Assembly: GCF_008974325.1 (NCBI RefSeq)
Contig: NZ_BKCG01000007.1
Coordinates: 100,062-164,061, forward strand
Direction of reading: 5' to 3'
Source: Patiriisocius marinus
GTDB taxonomy: Bacteria > Bacteroidota > Bacteroidia > Flavobacteriales > Flavobacteriaceae
DNA length: 64,000 bases
Shown here: one piece after another, positions 27,653 to 36,174 of the stretch
Layout of the letters: the number at the start of each line of letters is the position of its first letter
Position numbering within the stretch: position 1 is the stretch's first letter
The notes under the pieces: generated by a model
The model's database searches: none
Seen by the model: only the letters and a program-made list of their open reading frames with translations
What the model was told of the DNA's origin: nothing
Position numbers and translations under genes: made by a program

Positions 27653-27657
27653 GTTTG
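27650..27657 (+). promoter_or_regulatory. -7 promoter box of the first BlaI/M56 operon
   Basis: TAAGTTTG fits TAnnTTTG and overlaps the palindrome by 3 bases. It lies about 100 bp before the blaI start. Confidence 0.6.
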
Positions 27658-27757
27658 TGTTCGTTAATAGCTGTTTAAGTCTATAAAAAGGATTATCTAA
27701 ATTACATGAAGGAGTTGTTTAAATATACTCCTTAAACTTTGAAACGTTAAATATAAA

Positions 27758-28117
27758 ATGAAACAACTTACAAAAGCAGAAGAGGATATCATGCAAATTC
27801 TATGGAATTTAGGTGAAGCAAATGTTGCAAGCATTGTCAATGAGTTTCCAGAGCCTAAGCCTGCAAACAATACTGTTTCAACTATTGTTAGAATTTTAGA
27901 AAGTAAAAATTTTGTCACCTATCGCAAAGAAGGTAGAGGACACATTTATATTCCTAAAGTTCAAAAAAATGAATACAGTAATCAATCTATAAACAAATTA
28001 GTTGACGGTTATTTTCAAGGTTCATTTAAAAGCATGGTGTCATTTTTTATGAAAAAGAATGAAATTTCGGTAAAAGAAATGGAAGCTATTTTAAATGAAA
28101 TTAACAAAAAGAACTAA
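27758..28117 (+). CDS. BlaI/MecI/CopY-family repressor (first copy)
   Basis: A 119-residue winged-helix repressor: the N-terminal DNA-binding domain with LTKAEEDIMQILW, the recognition helix NNTVSTIVRILESK and wing sequence EGRGHIYIP, then a helical dimerisation tail. Family members bind dyads as dimers and are removed by cleavage by an M56 partner. It opens a four-gene run (M56 peptidase 2 bp later, TPR protein overlapping, lipoprotein after 52 bp), so it likely controls all of them and itself through the 41-bp palindrome. Confidence 0.93.
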   Translation: MKQLTKAEEDIMQILWNLGEANVASIVNEFPEPKPANNTVSTIVRILESKNFVTYRKEGRGHIYIPKVQKNEYSNQSINKLVDGYFQGSFKSMVSFFMKKNEISVKEMEAILNEINKKN

Positions 28118-28119
28118 TT

Positions 28120-29565
28120 ATGGCACATTACATTATACAAGTAATAGCGTTTCAGTTATTGTTTTTAGTAACCTATGATTTGTTTCTTAAAAAAGAAACA
28201 TTCTTTCAGTGGAATAGAGTCTATTTAATTGCTACGAGCATTCTTTCTTTTGGACTACCATTTATTAAAATAGGTCTAATACAACGATCGATTCCGCAGG
28301 AATATATGGTGCAATTACCAGCAGTTTTAATTGGTGGTTTGGTAAATGAGCCATTACGTGTTCAAGGTGAAGATGTATTAATCAATGGTATTTCAACAGC
28401 ACAATCTATATCGGTATTACAAATTATTACAGCGCTTTGGATTGTTGGGATGGTTGTTTTCGCGGGAATCTTTGCCTTTAAAATTGCACATATTCGGAAT
28501 TTAAAAAGAAGAAATCCTTCAGTTTTTGTTAAAGGAGTTAATGTAGTAACACTTCAAAATACTGATGCGGCATTTTCGTTTTTTGGCACTATTTATTTAG
28601 GGGAGAATATTTCCGAAGCAAATAAAAAAGACATTCTACTTCACGAAGAAGTACACATTAATCAACATCACTCAATAGATCTTTTGTTTTTTGAAATCTT
28701 CAAGATTGTATGTTGGTTTAATCCATTAAGTTATGTTTTTCAAAAACGCTTAGAGTTGCTTCACGAATACATTGCTGACAGTATTGTAGCAACTAAAAAA
28801 CAAGATACTACCTATTATCAAACCTTATTATCGCACGTTTTTAATACTGAAAATGTGTCGTTCGTCAATACCTTTTTCAATAAATCACTAATTAAAAAAC
28901 GAATTATTATGTTACAAAAATCAAAATCAAAGCAGTTATTTCAATTAAAGTATTTAGCACTAGTTCCATTAGTTTTTGGAATGTTAATTTATACATCTTG
29001 CTCTAATAATCCAGTAGAAGAAGGATATAGTACAGCAAATTTTGGGTCTGATTCAGACAGTGAAATAATACAAAATATTGAACGCCTTAAAGAATCTATT
29101 GCTAAGAAAGGATATATTTCAGAAGAAGAAGAGTTAGCACTAAAAGCATTTACAGTGTTAACATCATCTGAAGGAGTAGATAATATACATTTTGAAGAAG
29201 TACAGGATTTAGTAGATATTCCTTTTGGAGTAATTGAAAAAGTGCCTGCGTATCCTGGTTGCTCTGGAACAAATGAAGAAATGAAAGATTGTATGACAAA
29301 AAGTATGAGCGCATTTATTGGTAAAAACTTTGATATTAATGTAGCGCCAAAAGGACTAACAGGTGTACAGAAAATCTACGTTCAGTTTAAAATTGATACT
29401 CAAGGAAAAGTGGTAAATGTAAAAGCGAGAGCACCACATGAAGCACTTAAAGAAGAGGCAATTAGAGTGGTTTCTAGTCTTCCTACAATGAAAGCTGGAG
29501 AGCAGAGTGGAAAAAAAGTGAGTGTACTTTATTCTTTACCAATCAAGTTCGAAATCAATGAATAA
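28120..29565 (+). CDS. M56 (BlaR1-like) metallopeptidase with TonB-like C-terminal domain
   Basis: 481 residues. Four or more membrane segments in the first 285 residues flank the cytoplasmic zinc peptidase part, HEEVH at 175-179 with a downstream E216/D220. A last membrane helix near 275-295 leads to a periplasmic part ending in a TonB C-terminal-like fold (about 395-481: VQKIYVQFKIDTQGKVVNV). The classical BlaR1 has a penicillin-binding sensor here; this one does not, so the signal is something else. It probably cleaves the BlaI repressor encoded 2 bp upstream. Confidence 0.92.
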   Translation: MAHYIIQVIAFQLLFLVTYDLFLKKETFFQWNRVYLIATSILSFGLPFIKIGLIQRSIPQEYMVQLPAVLIGGLVNEPLRVQGEDVLINGISTAQSISVLQIITALWIVGMVVFAGIFAFKIAHIRNLKRRNPSVFVKGVNVVTLQNTDAAFSFFGTIYLGENISEANKKDILLHEEVHINQHHSIDLLFFEIFKIVCWFNPLSYVFQKRLELLHEYIADSIVATKKQDTTYYQTLLSHVFNTENVSFVNTFFNKSLIKKRIIMLQKSKSKQLFQLKYLALVPLVFGMLIYTSCSNNPVEEGYSTANFGSDSDSEIIQNIERLKESIAKKGYISEEEELALKAFTVLTSSEGVDNIHFEEVQDLVDIPFGVIEKVPAYPGCSGTNEEMKDCMTKSMSAFIGKNFDINVAPKGLTGVQKIYVQFKIDTQGKVVNVKARAPHEALKEEAIRVVSSLPTMKAGEQSGKKVSVLYSLPIKFEINE

Positions 29566-30703
29566 ATATTTTATAGTAGTTTTAATTTTATGTTTCGCTA
29601 GAGCCAACTCACAAAAAGAGTTGGCTTTGGCTGTGGGTGATAGTTTGTATGCTATGGGGAACTACTCGTCAGCCATATTAGAATTTGAGAAAGCGCCTAA
29701 GAGCAAGATTCAGCAAGAGAAAATTGCTAAATCTCATCTATCTCTAGGAAATAAAATTGAAGCTATTGTGATATATAAAAACTTGAGTATTCAATATCCA
29801 GAAGCTTTGATTCTTAAAAAAAACTACGCTACTGTTTTATATAATGCTGAAAAATATACGGAAGCTAAACAGGTTTTTAGAGAGTTAGCAATGCAGGATA
29901 TGCAAAACTCAAATACCTTTTATTATTTGGGGCTTATTGCAGAAAAGCAACAAGATACCACGGCTGTTGAAAACTTTAAAATGGCCACGTACATAAACCC
30001 AAATCATAGTGATGCTATATATAAAGTAGCAAAACTTAATGTACAAAAACAACGTTTTTTTAATGCAGCAGGATTTATTGAAAAAGGACTTGCACTTAAT
30101 GAAAATAGTACTAGATTTTTAATTTTAAAAGGTCTTTCGGCATATTATAAAAGGGAATATGAGGAAGCAATTGAAACCTTAACTAAGGTTGTTTCTTTGG
30201 GTAAAAATACAGAGCAAATTCATGCGATTTTAGCTACTAGTTACGCAATGCTATTTCAGTATGAAAATGCGGTAGCAGCGTATCGAATTTTACTATCGCA
30301 GTATAATGATTTGAACCCGAGCTATCATTACAATATGGGTAAATGCTTAATGGGATTAGAAGATTTTGAGAATGGTCAATCATACGTGAAGACTGCCATT
30401 TCAATACTAGATGTGTCACTGCATGATCAATACGTAACGCTAGCTGTAAGTTATAGCCGACAGCAAAAATATCAAGAGGCATTTTCGTATTTAAAGTTAG
30501 CTCTTAAAGAAGATAATACAAGTGAAAAAGCGCACTACCAGCTTGCTGTTGCTGCAGATAATTTTTATAAAGACGATGCTGATGTACTTGAATTGTATGA
30601 GAATTATATGGATAAATTTGGAGTAAATGGACGTTATTATTCGCTTGCGGCAACGAGATCAAAGGATTTAAGACAGGTATTATTTTTTAAAGAGGGTAAG
30701 TAA
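29558..30703 (+). CDS. secreted TPR protein of the BlaI/M56 operon
   Basis: 381 residues from ATG 29558, overlapping the M56 stop by 8 bp (ATGAATAA). A signal peptide of about 20 residues precedes a full set of tetratricopeptide repeats (about nine), with motifs such as NTFYYLGLIAEKQ and PSYHYNMGKCLMG. The frame extends to 29522 but that start lies deep in the M56 gene. It is exported and probably a scaffold or sensor in the periplasm. The tight overlap argues for translational coupling to the peptidase. Confidence 0.9.
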   Translation: MNKYFIVVLILCFARANSQKELALAVGDSLYAMGNYSSAILEFEKAPKSKIQQEKIAKSHLSLGNKIEAIVIYKNLSIQYPEALILKKNYATVLYNAEKYTEAKQVFRELAMQDMQNSNTFYYLGLIAEKQQDTTAVENFKMATYINPNHSDAIYKVAKLNVQKQRFFNAAGFIEKGLALNENSTRFLILKGLSAYYKREYEEAIETLTKVVSLGKNTEQIHAILATSYAMLFQYENAVAAYRILLSQYNDLNPSYHYNMGKCLMGLEDFENGQSYVKTAISILDVSLHDQYVTLAVSYSRQQKYQEAFSYLKLALKEDNTSEKAHYQLAVAADNFYKDDADVLELYENYMDKFGVNGRYYSLAATRSKDLRQVLFFKEGK

Positions 30704-30755
30704 CTAATTGAGCTTATTATTTTTGTACTTTTCGGGCGCAAAGTAGTGGGATCAA

Positions 30756-31232
30756 ATGAAATACATTTTACTTTTAATATTATCATTGACATTGAGTTCT
30801 TGTCAGTTTTTTGAAACTGAAAAGATCTCGAGTGAAACCTTCTACGAAGAAGAAATTAAAACCTTCAATTGGAACGAGGTTGACACCTATCCAGTTTTTA
30901 ATTCGTGTAATGACATTGCCGAAAAAGAAGCAGGAAAACAATGTTTTTATAATACGCTTAATTCCGAAATAGTAACCACTTTACAACAGCGCAATCTCAT
31001 TGTACATCATGATGTTAATGAAAAAGTATTGGTTCATATTCAAGTTTCTGAAAATGGAATGTTAACCATTGATAATGTTGAAATGGACAGTCTTACCGTT
31101 GTGAAATTTCCGAAGTTGGAATCTTGGATTAGACAAAGTGTCGATAATTTAGGAGCGCCACTACCAGCATTAAAAAGAGGGATTCCGGTAAAAACTAAAT
31201 TTACACTTCCTGTAGTTTTAAAAACGGAATAA
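30756..31232 (+). CDS. lipoprotein with TonB-C-like domain, last gene of the BlaI/M56 operon
   Basis: A 158-residue lipoprotein (lipobox LSSC, mature start at Cys 16). The body (YPVFNSCNDI to KTKFTLPVVL) resembles the small TonB C-terminal-like domain also found at the end of the M56 peptidase, and has the same YP-x-C-x-x opening (YPGCSG in that protein). A shared fold between sensor and lipoprotein suggests they bind the same partner. A -7-like TATTTTTG at 30718-30725 could give it an extra promoter. Confidence 0.82.
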   Translation: MKYILLLILSLTLSSCQFFETEKISSETFYEEEIKTFNWNEVDTYPVFNSCNDIAEKEAGKQCFYNTLNSEIVTTLQQRNLIVHHDVNEKVLVHIQVSENGMLTIDNVEMDSLTVVKFPKLESWIRQSVDNLGAPLPALKRGIPVKTKFTLPVVLKTE

Positions 31233-31279
31233 ATAAAGGAATTCTATTTATAAAAGCTTTCAAAATAAACTTTTTGAAC

Positions 31280-32158
31280 TTACAATTTAAACTTGTAACC
31301 TAAACTTACATCAATAGGAAACTCACCATTACCATCTTGATTTAAAGCTACTGCATCATTATAAGTAGCAAATAAATAACCATTACCTAATTTATACTCT
31401 GCGCCAATACCAAAGGCAATAGGTGCGTCAAAACCGCCACCGCTTGTTTCTTCAATTCTTGCAGGTTCAGTATCTGTTGCTGCTACATTAAATTCATTTT
31501 TAATATATGAATAAGCAGCTACTTTAGTGTTTAAAAATGCGTTGAAGGTTTCTGAATTAATAAATTTAAAACGATAGTTAAATGAAATTTGTGTAGCGCT
31601 ATTTTTTTGTTCGTCGCTTTTAAAAGTTTGACTAAGTCTAAAAACAATAGCGTGGCGTTTTAGTTTTTGAGCATCCATCAATTCTACTTCAACCCCTATT
31701 TTTGGTTGATAAACATTGGTTTCATTTCCGGAGAAAATGGCATTAGTAACTCCTCCAAAAGCACCTAAATAGGCTATTAAACGCACAGGATTTTCGTCGT
31801 AAGAAAAGGAACTATCTGCTTGCTTATTATATTCATTATAAAAAGTACGAAGTGATCCCATTGTTAATTTCACATCACTCACTTCTGCATCCATGTTACC
31901 TGAATGTTGTTTTAAAACAGCTATGTATTCTTCTTGGTAATCGCCATTTTTTTTCGTGTTTACAAGCTCAAATATTTCATTTCCTTTTTTTGAAAAAAAA
32001 CGTATGTTGCCATCAATACTATTTGAAAGCAATGTTAAAGTACCATGAACTTCTGTGTTTAATTGATATGAGTTGCCGTCAACTGTATATGTGTTTTGAG
32101 CAAACAAGGATAAGTGGAAACTAAAAATGAGTACGGTAAGTAGGAGTATGTTTTTCAT
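31280..32158 (-). CDS. outer-membrane beta-barrel-like protein
   Basis: 292 residues with a signal peptide of about 20 (to LFAQ) and a C-terminal half that looks like a small beta-barrel: alternating hydrophobic strands (ATQISFNYRFKF, YLFATYNDAVAL) and a closing aromatic-Lys pattern (LGYKFKL), typical of barrel ends. The N-terminal half (residues 22-130) is soluble-looking. It stands alone between the BlaI operon and the glycosyltransferase pair, and lies about 50 bp from the convergent lipoprotein gene. Unknown function. Confidence 0.75.
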   Translation of the reverse strand: MKNILLLTVLIFSFHLSLFAQNTYTVDGNSYQLNTEVHGTLTLLSNSIDGNIRFFSKKGNEIFELVNTKKNGDYQEEYIAVLKQHSGNMDAEVSDVKLTMGSLRTFYNEYNKQADSSFSYDENPVRLIAYLGAFGGVTNAIFSGNETNVYQPKIGVEVELMDAQKLKRHAIVFRLSQTFKSDEQKNSATQISFNYRFKFINSETFNAFLNTKVAAYSYIKNEFNVAATDTEPARIEETSGGGFDAPIAFGIGAEYKLGNGYLFATYNDAVALNQDGNGEFPIDVSLGYKFKL

Positions 32159-32226
32159 AATAAGTGATTAGGGTTGTTAAAGGTAAAAAATAAATTAACC
32201 TAAAAGAGTAATTTTAGTTTTTAGAA

Positions 32227-33354
32227 TTAATACAACCTGCCTTTCCATTGATAGTTAAAAAACTGACTTTTAATTGTAACAAAACAGGTAATAAAAGGAT
32301 AAATAAATCCGCTTAAAAGAATATGTAAAAACGAAAGCTGAATTCCCATCCATAGTTTCATTTTTTTAATAAATAATGCGTCAACTACAATTTTTAAAAA
32401 AATAAAAACAGCTGCATTATACCAAGTGCTAATTGCCAAAATGCCCAAAATAAGTATAATGATCCAAAGAAAATTAACCATGAATACAAGTAGGCCTAAC
32501 ATTAGGGAACTTTTATGTTTAACTTTTGCAGTTTTAGACGCCCAGCGAATACGTTGATTTATTAGTGCACTCCACGAAGTTACGGGTTGAGTAATAACTA
32601 TAGCATCGTTAGATTTTAAAAAATGGACTCTATCCGGAAATTTGGCTTTCATTTTTTGAAGCATAAACACATCATCTCCACTTGCCAGATGTGAGTTTCC
32701 TTCATATCCATTTACTAATTGGAAAGCTTTTTTTTCGAAAGCTAAATTTGCGCCATTGCATAGTAATGGATTTCCTGTGCCAAAACTTCCCATTGTTACA
32801 CCTTGTAAACTAAGGATGTCTGCTTGTTGGTATTTGCTTAACAAACCCTTACTATCATTAATTGAAACTGGTGCACAGAGCATTTTAGCATCAAAAGTTT
32901 TAATCGCTTTTGTATATTCTATAAGCCAAGTTTTGGGTACTTCGCAATCTGCATCAGTGGTTACAATCCAAGTTCCTTTAGCCTTAGAAATTGCTAATGT
33001 AATAGCGTCTTTTTTAGGTGAATTTGTACGTAACACATTCTCTAAAATAGTGTAGTTAATGGAGGGTTCGATTGTTTTATTGATAATATGAATAGAAGAG
33101 TCGTTACTCTCATCATTAATAAAAATTATTTCAAAACGATCCTTCGGAAATTTTAATGCGTTTAAACTGTTTACTAAATTTAATAGATGAGCTTCTTCAT
33201 TTCTAAAGGGAATAACAATTGTAAATGAAACGGAAGTTGTTTCGATAATTGAAATTTCCGAAGTAGGAATTTCCAAAAGCCGCTGAAATCCCTTGTAAAG
33301 AAAAAACAATACAATGAAGTAACAATTTAATAAGATGAAACTGCCAATGATCAC
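32227..33354 (-). CDS. family 2 glycosyltransferase with C-terminal membrane segments
   Basis: 375 residues, with a short N-terminal membrane segment, a GT-A fold beginning SFTIVIPFRNEEAHL, the acidic TTDADCEVP motif and a QRIRW motif near 267 that resembles the Q-x-x-R-W of processive enzymes. The last 100 residues hold three or four membrane segments. It adds sugars to a lipid or polysaccharide; donor and acceptor are unknown. It starts within the last 4 bp of the flippase-like gene (ATGA overlap), so the two are one operon. Confidence 0.92.
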   Translation of the reverse strand: MIIGSFILLNCYFIVLFFLYKGFQRLLEIPTSEISIIETTSVSFTIVIPFRNEEAHLLNLVNSLNALKFPKDRFEIIFINDESNDSSIHIINKTIEPSINYTILENVLRTNSPKKDAITLAISKAKGTWIVTTDADCEVPKTWLIEYTKAIKTFDAKMLCAPVSINDSKGLLSKYQQADILSLQGVTMGSFGTGNPLLCNGANLAFEKKAFQLVNGYEGNSHLASGDDVFMLQKMKAKFPDRVHFLKSNDAIVITQPVTSWSALINQRIRWASKTAKVKHKSSLMLGLLVFMVNFLWIIILILGILAISTWYNAAVFIFLKIVVDALFIKKMKLWMGIQLSFLHILLSGFIYPFITCFVTIKSQFFNYQWKGRLY

Positions 33355-34307
33355 GCTTTTTGATTTTTAAGGGTGAACAAAAAAATACTTCCTATTATAG
33401 CTGGAAGTACCATATTTAGTAACCACATTATGAATACAGTACACAATACTGAAATTTCGGGAACTCCTAAAAGTGAAAATACAAATACGGCTACACCTCC
33501 TTTAATAGCAACATCAAGTATGAAAATTGAAGGTAGAAAAGAGGAAACAAGATACATTCCAAAAATGGCAGCAAACCCATCAATAAGTTCAACCTGGACA
33601 TCAAAAAACCGTAACAATTCAAAAAACATAAAGCTGAACACCAAATATCTGATTAATGAAAAAACCAGAGTTTTGATCTTGATTCTTGCTGAAATTTTTT
33701 TATAAAATGTATAGATATTAGCAATTGTAAAACCTTTGATGATGAACTCTTTTTTTCTGAAAAAATAACTAACTAACCCAATAATGATAGTTGTAAAAAA
33801 AAGAAGGAGAGCTTTGTAAATGGAGATATCGATTTCAAAAATAATGACAAGATATCCAAGTCCTAAAATGCCAAAAAATGTGGTTACTAGCATTTGAAAA
33901 CCATTCCCTATAAAATTTAATAATAGAATTTTTTTACAATTATTAGATGGATAAAAAAGTGCTTTGGCTCCATATTCCCCTATTCTATTTGGTGTTGCTA
34001 ATGATACCGCAAGCGAGGCCAAACTTTCCTTTGCCGCACGATTAAATGAGATGCTATTAAAACTTGAAATCAAAGATTTCCACTTTAAAATTTCGAATAA
34101 CCAATTTGCAAATACAAGCATTACTAAAAGTGCTATAAAGTAAAATAACGAACCAATACTTAAATTGAAAGCATTGTAAACTGTTTTCTTAATAGATACA
34201 TCTGTTGTATTTAGTTTGAAATAAATGTAATAAAAGGTTCCCACTAAAATTAAAACCTTTAGTGCAACGAGCGAATATTGCTTAGCTTTGTGGGAGAGGG
34301 AAAACAT
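33351..34307 (-). CDS. lysylphosphatidylglycerol synthase TM-region / UPF0104 membrane protein
   Basis: A 318-residue integral membrane protein with eight or nine hydrophobic segments and the family patterns NRIGEYGAKALFY and IKGGVAVFV. It is the flippase-like domain of MprF proteins without the catalytic part; it may move or help synthesise a lipid. It precedes the glycosyltransferase with a 4-bp overlap, so the pair probably works on one lipid-linked glycan. It is divergent from ruvC. Confidence 0.9.
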   Translation of the reverse strand: MFSLSHKAKQYSLVALKVLILVGTFYYIYFKLNTTDVSIKKTVYNAFNLSIGSLFYFIALLVMLVFANWLFEILKWKSLISSFNSISFNRAAKESLASLAVSLATPNRIGEYGAKALFYPSNNCKKILLLNFIGNGFQMLVTTFFGILGLGYLVIIFEIDISIYKALLLFFTTIIIGLVSYFFRKKEFIIKGFTIANIYTFYKKISARIKIKTLVFSLIRYLVFSFMFFELLRFFDVQVELIDGFAAIFGMYLVSSFLPSIFILDVAIKGGVAVFVFSLLGVPEISVLCTVFIMWLLNMVLPAIIGSIFLFTLKNQKA

Positions 34308-34367
34308 TCATACGAATGTAATAAATATGCATTGCGCCTCTGTGCCTTTGCAAGAAAATTTTTATAA

Positions 34368-34934
34368 TTGAAAGATTCTACAACCGAAAGAATAATTTTA
34401 GGAATTGACCCAGGAACCACAATAATGGGTTTTGGACTCATCAAAGTCGTTGGTAAAAAAATGGAGTTTTTACAATTAAACGAACTTCAACTTTCAAAAT
34501 ATGACGACCATTATAAGCGCCTCAAAATAATTTTTGAACGTACCATCGAATTAATTGAAACGTTTCATCCAGATGAGATTGCTATTGAAGCACCATTTTT
34601 TGGTAAAAATGTTCAGTCCATGCTAAAGTTAGGTAGAGCGCAGGGTGTTGCAATGGCAGCAGGGCTTTCAAGAGACATTCCAATTACAGAATATGCTCCA
34701 AAAAAAATAAAAATGGCCATCACTGGAAGCGGAAATGCTAGTAAAGAACAAGTAGCTAAAATGCTGCAAAGTATTTTGAAGTTAAAAACACTTCCTAAAA
34801 ACCTAGATAGTACTGATGGGCTTGCAGCTGCAGTATGTCACTTCTATAATACAGGAAAAACAGTAGCTGGAGGAAAAAGCTATTCTGGCTGGGCTAGTTT
34901 TGTAAAACAGAACGAAAGCAGAGTAAAAAAGTAA
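34368..34934 (+). CDS. ruvC: crossover junction endodeoxyribonuclease RuvC (TTG start)
   Basis: 188 residues that resolve Holliday junctions. The four catalytic carboxylates are visible: D14 (GIDPG), E74 (AIEAPF), D147 and D150 (DSTDG), and H158 matches the family. The start is TTG at 34368, because the next in-frame ATG would remove the first catalytic Asp. It is 33 bp before hemW and likely shares its transcript. There is no ruvA or ruvB nearby, which is common in this phylum. Confidence 0.94.
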   Translation: MKDSTTERIILGIDPGTTIMGFGLIKVVGKKMEFLQLNELQLSKYDDHYKRLKIIFERTIELIETFHPDEIAIEAPFFGKNVQSMLKLGRAQGVAMAAGLSRDIPITEYAPKKIKMAITGSGNASKEQVAKMLQSILKLKTLPKNLDSTDGLAAAVCHFYNTGKTVAGGKSYSGWASFVKQNESRVKK

Positions 34935-34967
34935 GTAATACAAAACCATAATAGTTTTTTCATAAAA

Positions 34968-36095
34968 ATGGCAGGAATCTACATTCATATCCCTTTTTGC
35001 AAACAAGCTTGTCATTATTGTGACTTTCATTTTTCGACATCTTTAAAAAAGCGAGACAAGATGGTGGACGCCATCTGCAAGGAAATAGTACTTCGGAAAT
35101 GTGAAATTGATGGGGAAATAGCTACAATTTATTTTGGTGGAGGAACCCCGTCATTATTAACAAATGTAGAAGTTGACAAAATACTAAGCACCGTTTATTC
35201 TACTTTTCAAATTTCAGAAAACCCAGAAATCACCTTAGAAGCAAATCCTGATGACTTAACAAAAGCGAAGATTTTAGAATTTTCAAATTCTGCAATTAAT
35301 AGGCTTTCAATAGGCGTACAATCTTTTTTTGAACACGATTTAAAACTTATGAACCGTGCACATAATCAAACTGAAGCGCTCGAGTGTATTGTGCTTGCTA
35401 AAAAGCATTTTGAGAACATCAGTATCGATTTAATTTACGGAATTCCAGAAATGTCTAGCGAGCAATGGATTGCGAATATAGAAAAAGCACTTTCATTAAA
35501 TATCCCACATTTATCTTGTTACGCCTTAACGGTTGAGCCTAAAACGGCTTTGGAACAATTTATCAAAAAAGGAATTGTGCCACCTGTTGAAGATGATGTA
35601 GCGCAAGAGCATCACGCTATTTTAATAGAAATGACAGAAGCTGCAGGGTATGACAACTACGAGTTTTCAAACTTTTGTAAACCTGGATGGGAATCCAAAA
35701 ATAATACTGCCTATTGGCAAGGAAAACCGTATTTAGGTGTTGGACCTTCTGGGCATAGTTATGATGGTAATCAAAGGAGTTGGAATATTTCAAACAATCC
35801 TATTTACATTAAAAAAATTAATGATGGAGAACTTCCTTTAGAACGAGAGGTGCTTTCTACTAGAGATAAGTATAATGAGTATGTAATGACGCGTTTGCGT
35901 ACTACAAATGGAATATCACTAAAAGAAATTAATGAAAATTTCGGCTTAATATTTAGTGAGTATTTATCTAAGCAAATGATTCAACATATCGATAGCGGCT
36001 TGCTTTGTGTTAAAATGGATGCGATTATTGTAACTAAAAAAGGGAAGTTTTTGAGTGATGGGATCGCAGCAGATTTGTTTATGATTAATATATAA
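34968..36095 (+). CDS. hemW: radical SAM family haem chaperone HemW
   Basis: 375 residues. The radical SAM cluster motif is C11-x3-C15-x2-C18 (CKQACHYC), with FGGGTPS and the HemW-type C-terminal region of NEYVMTRLRT and FLSDGIA. HemW transfers haem to respiratory enzymes. It was formerly annotated as an anaerobic coproporphyrinogen III oxidase. The Cys pattern CxxxCxxC followed by DFHF (not CxxxCxxCxC) fits HemW, not HemN. The gene follows ruvC by 33 bp. Confidence 0.93.
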   Translation: MAGIYIHIPFCKQACHYCDFHFSTSLKKRDKMVDAICKEIVLRKCEIDGEIATIYFGGGTPSLLTNVEVDKILSTVYSTFQISENPEITLEANPDDLTKAKILEFSNSAINRLSIGVQSFFEHDLKLMNRAHNQTEALECIVLAKKHFENISIDLIYGIPEMSSEQWIANIEKALSLNIPHLSCYALTVEPKTALEQFIKKGIVPPVEDDVAQEHHAILIEMTEAAGYDNYEFSNFCKPGWESKNNTAYWQGKPYLGVGPSGHSYDGNQRSWNISNNPIYIKKINDGELPLEREVLSTRDKYNEYVMTRLRTTNGISLKEINENFGLIFSEYLSKQMIQHIDSGLLCVKMDAIIVTKKGKFLSDGIAADLFMINI

Positions 36096-36130
36096 GTATC
36101 TGATAAGGAGGATTTATACTATAGGTTTTG

Positions 36131-36174
36131 TATTTTTGCTGTTTAAGTGTTGTTTAATATGGTTAAACAGCACT
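36131..36174 (+). promoter_or_regulatory. promoter box and 5' hairpin enclosing the hybrid kinase start codon
   Basis: The box TATTTTTG (36131-36138) is a -7 element. Right after it, AGTGTTGTTTAA (36146-36157) can pair with TTAAACAGCACT (36163-36174), with the ATG (36159-36161) in the five-base loop. A second arm, GCTGTTTAA (36138-36146), competes for the same partner. Confidence 0.45.

Noticed and set aside
36147..36158. GTG 36147 as start of the hybrid kinase
   Set aside because: It would add only four residues and sits within the 5' hairpin; ATG 36159 is simpler, though GTG cannot be excluded.
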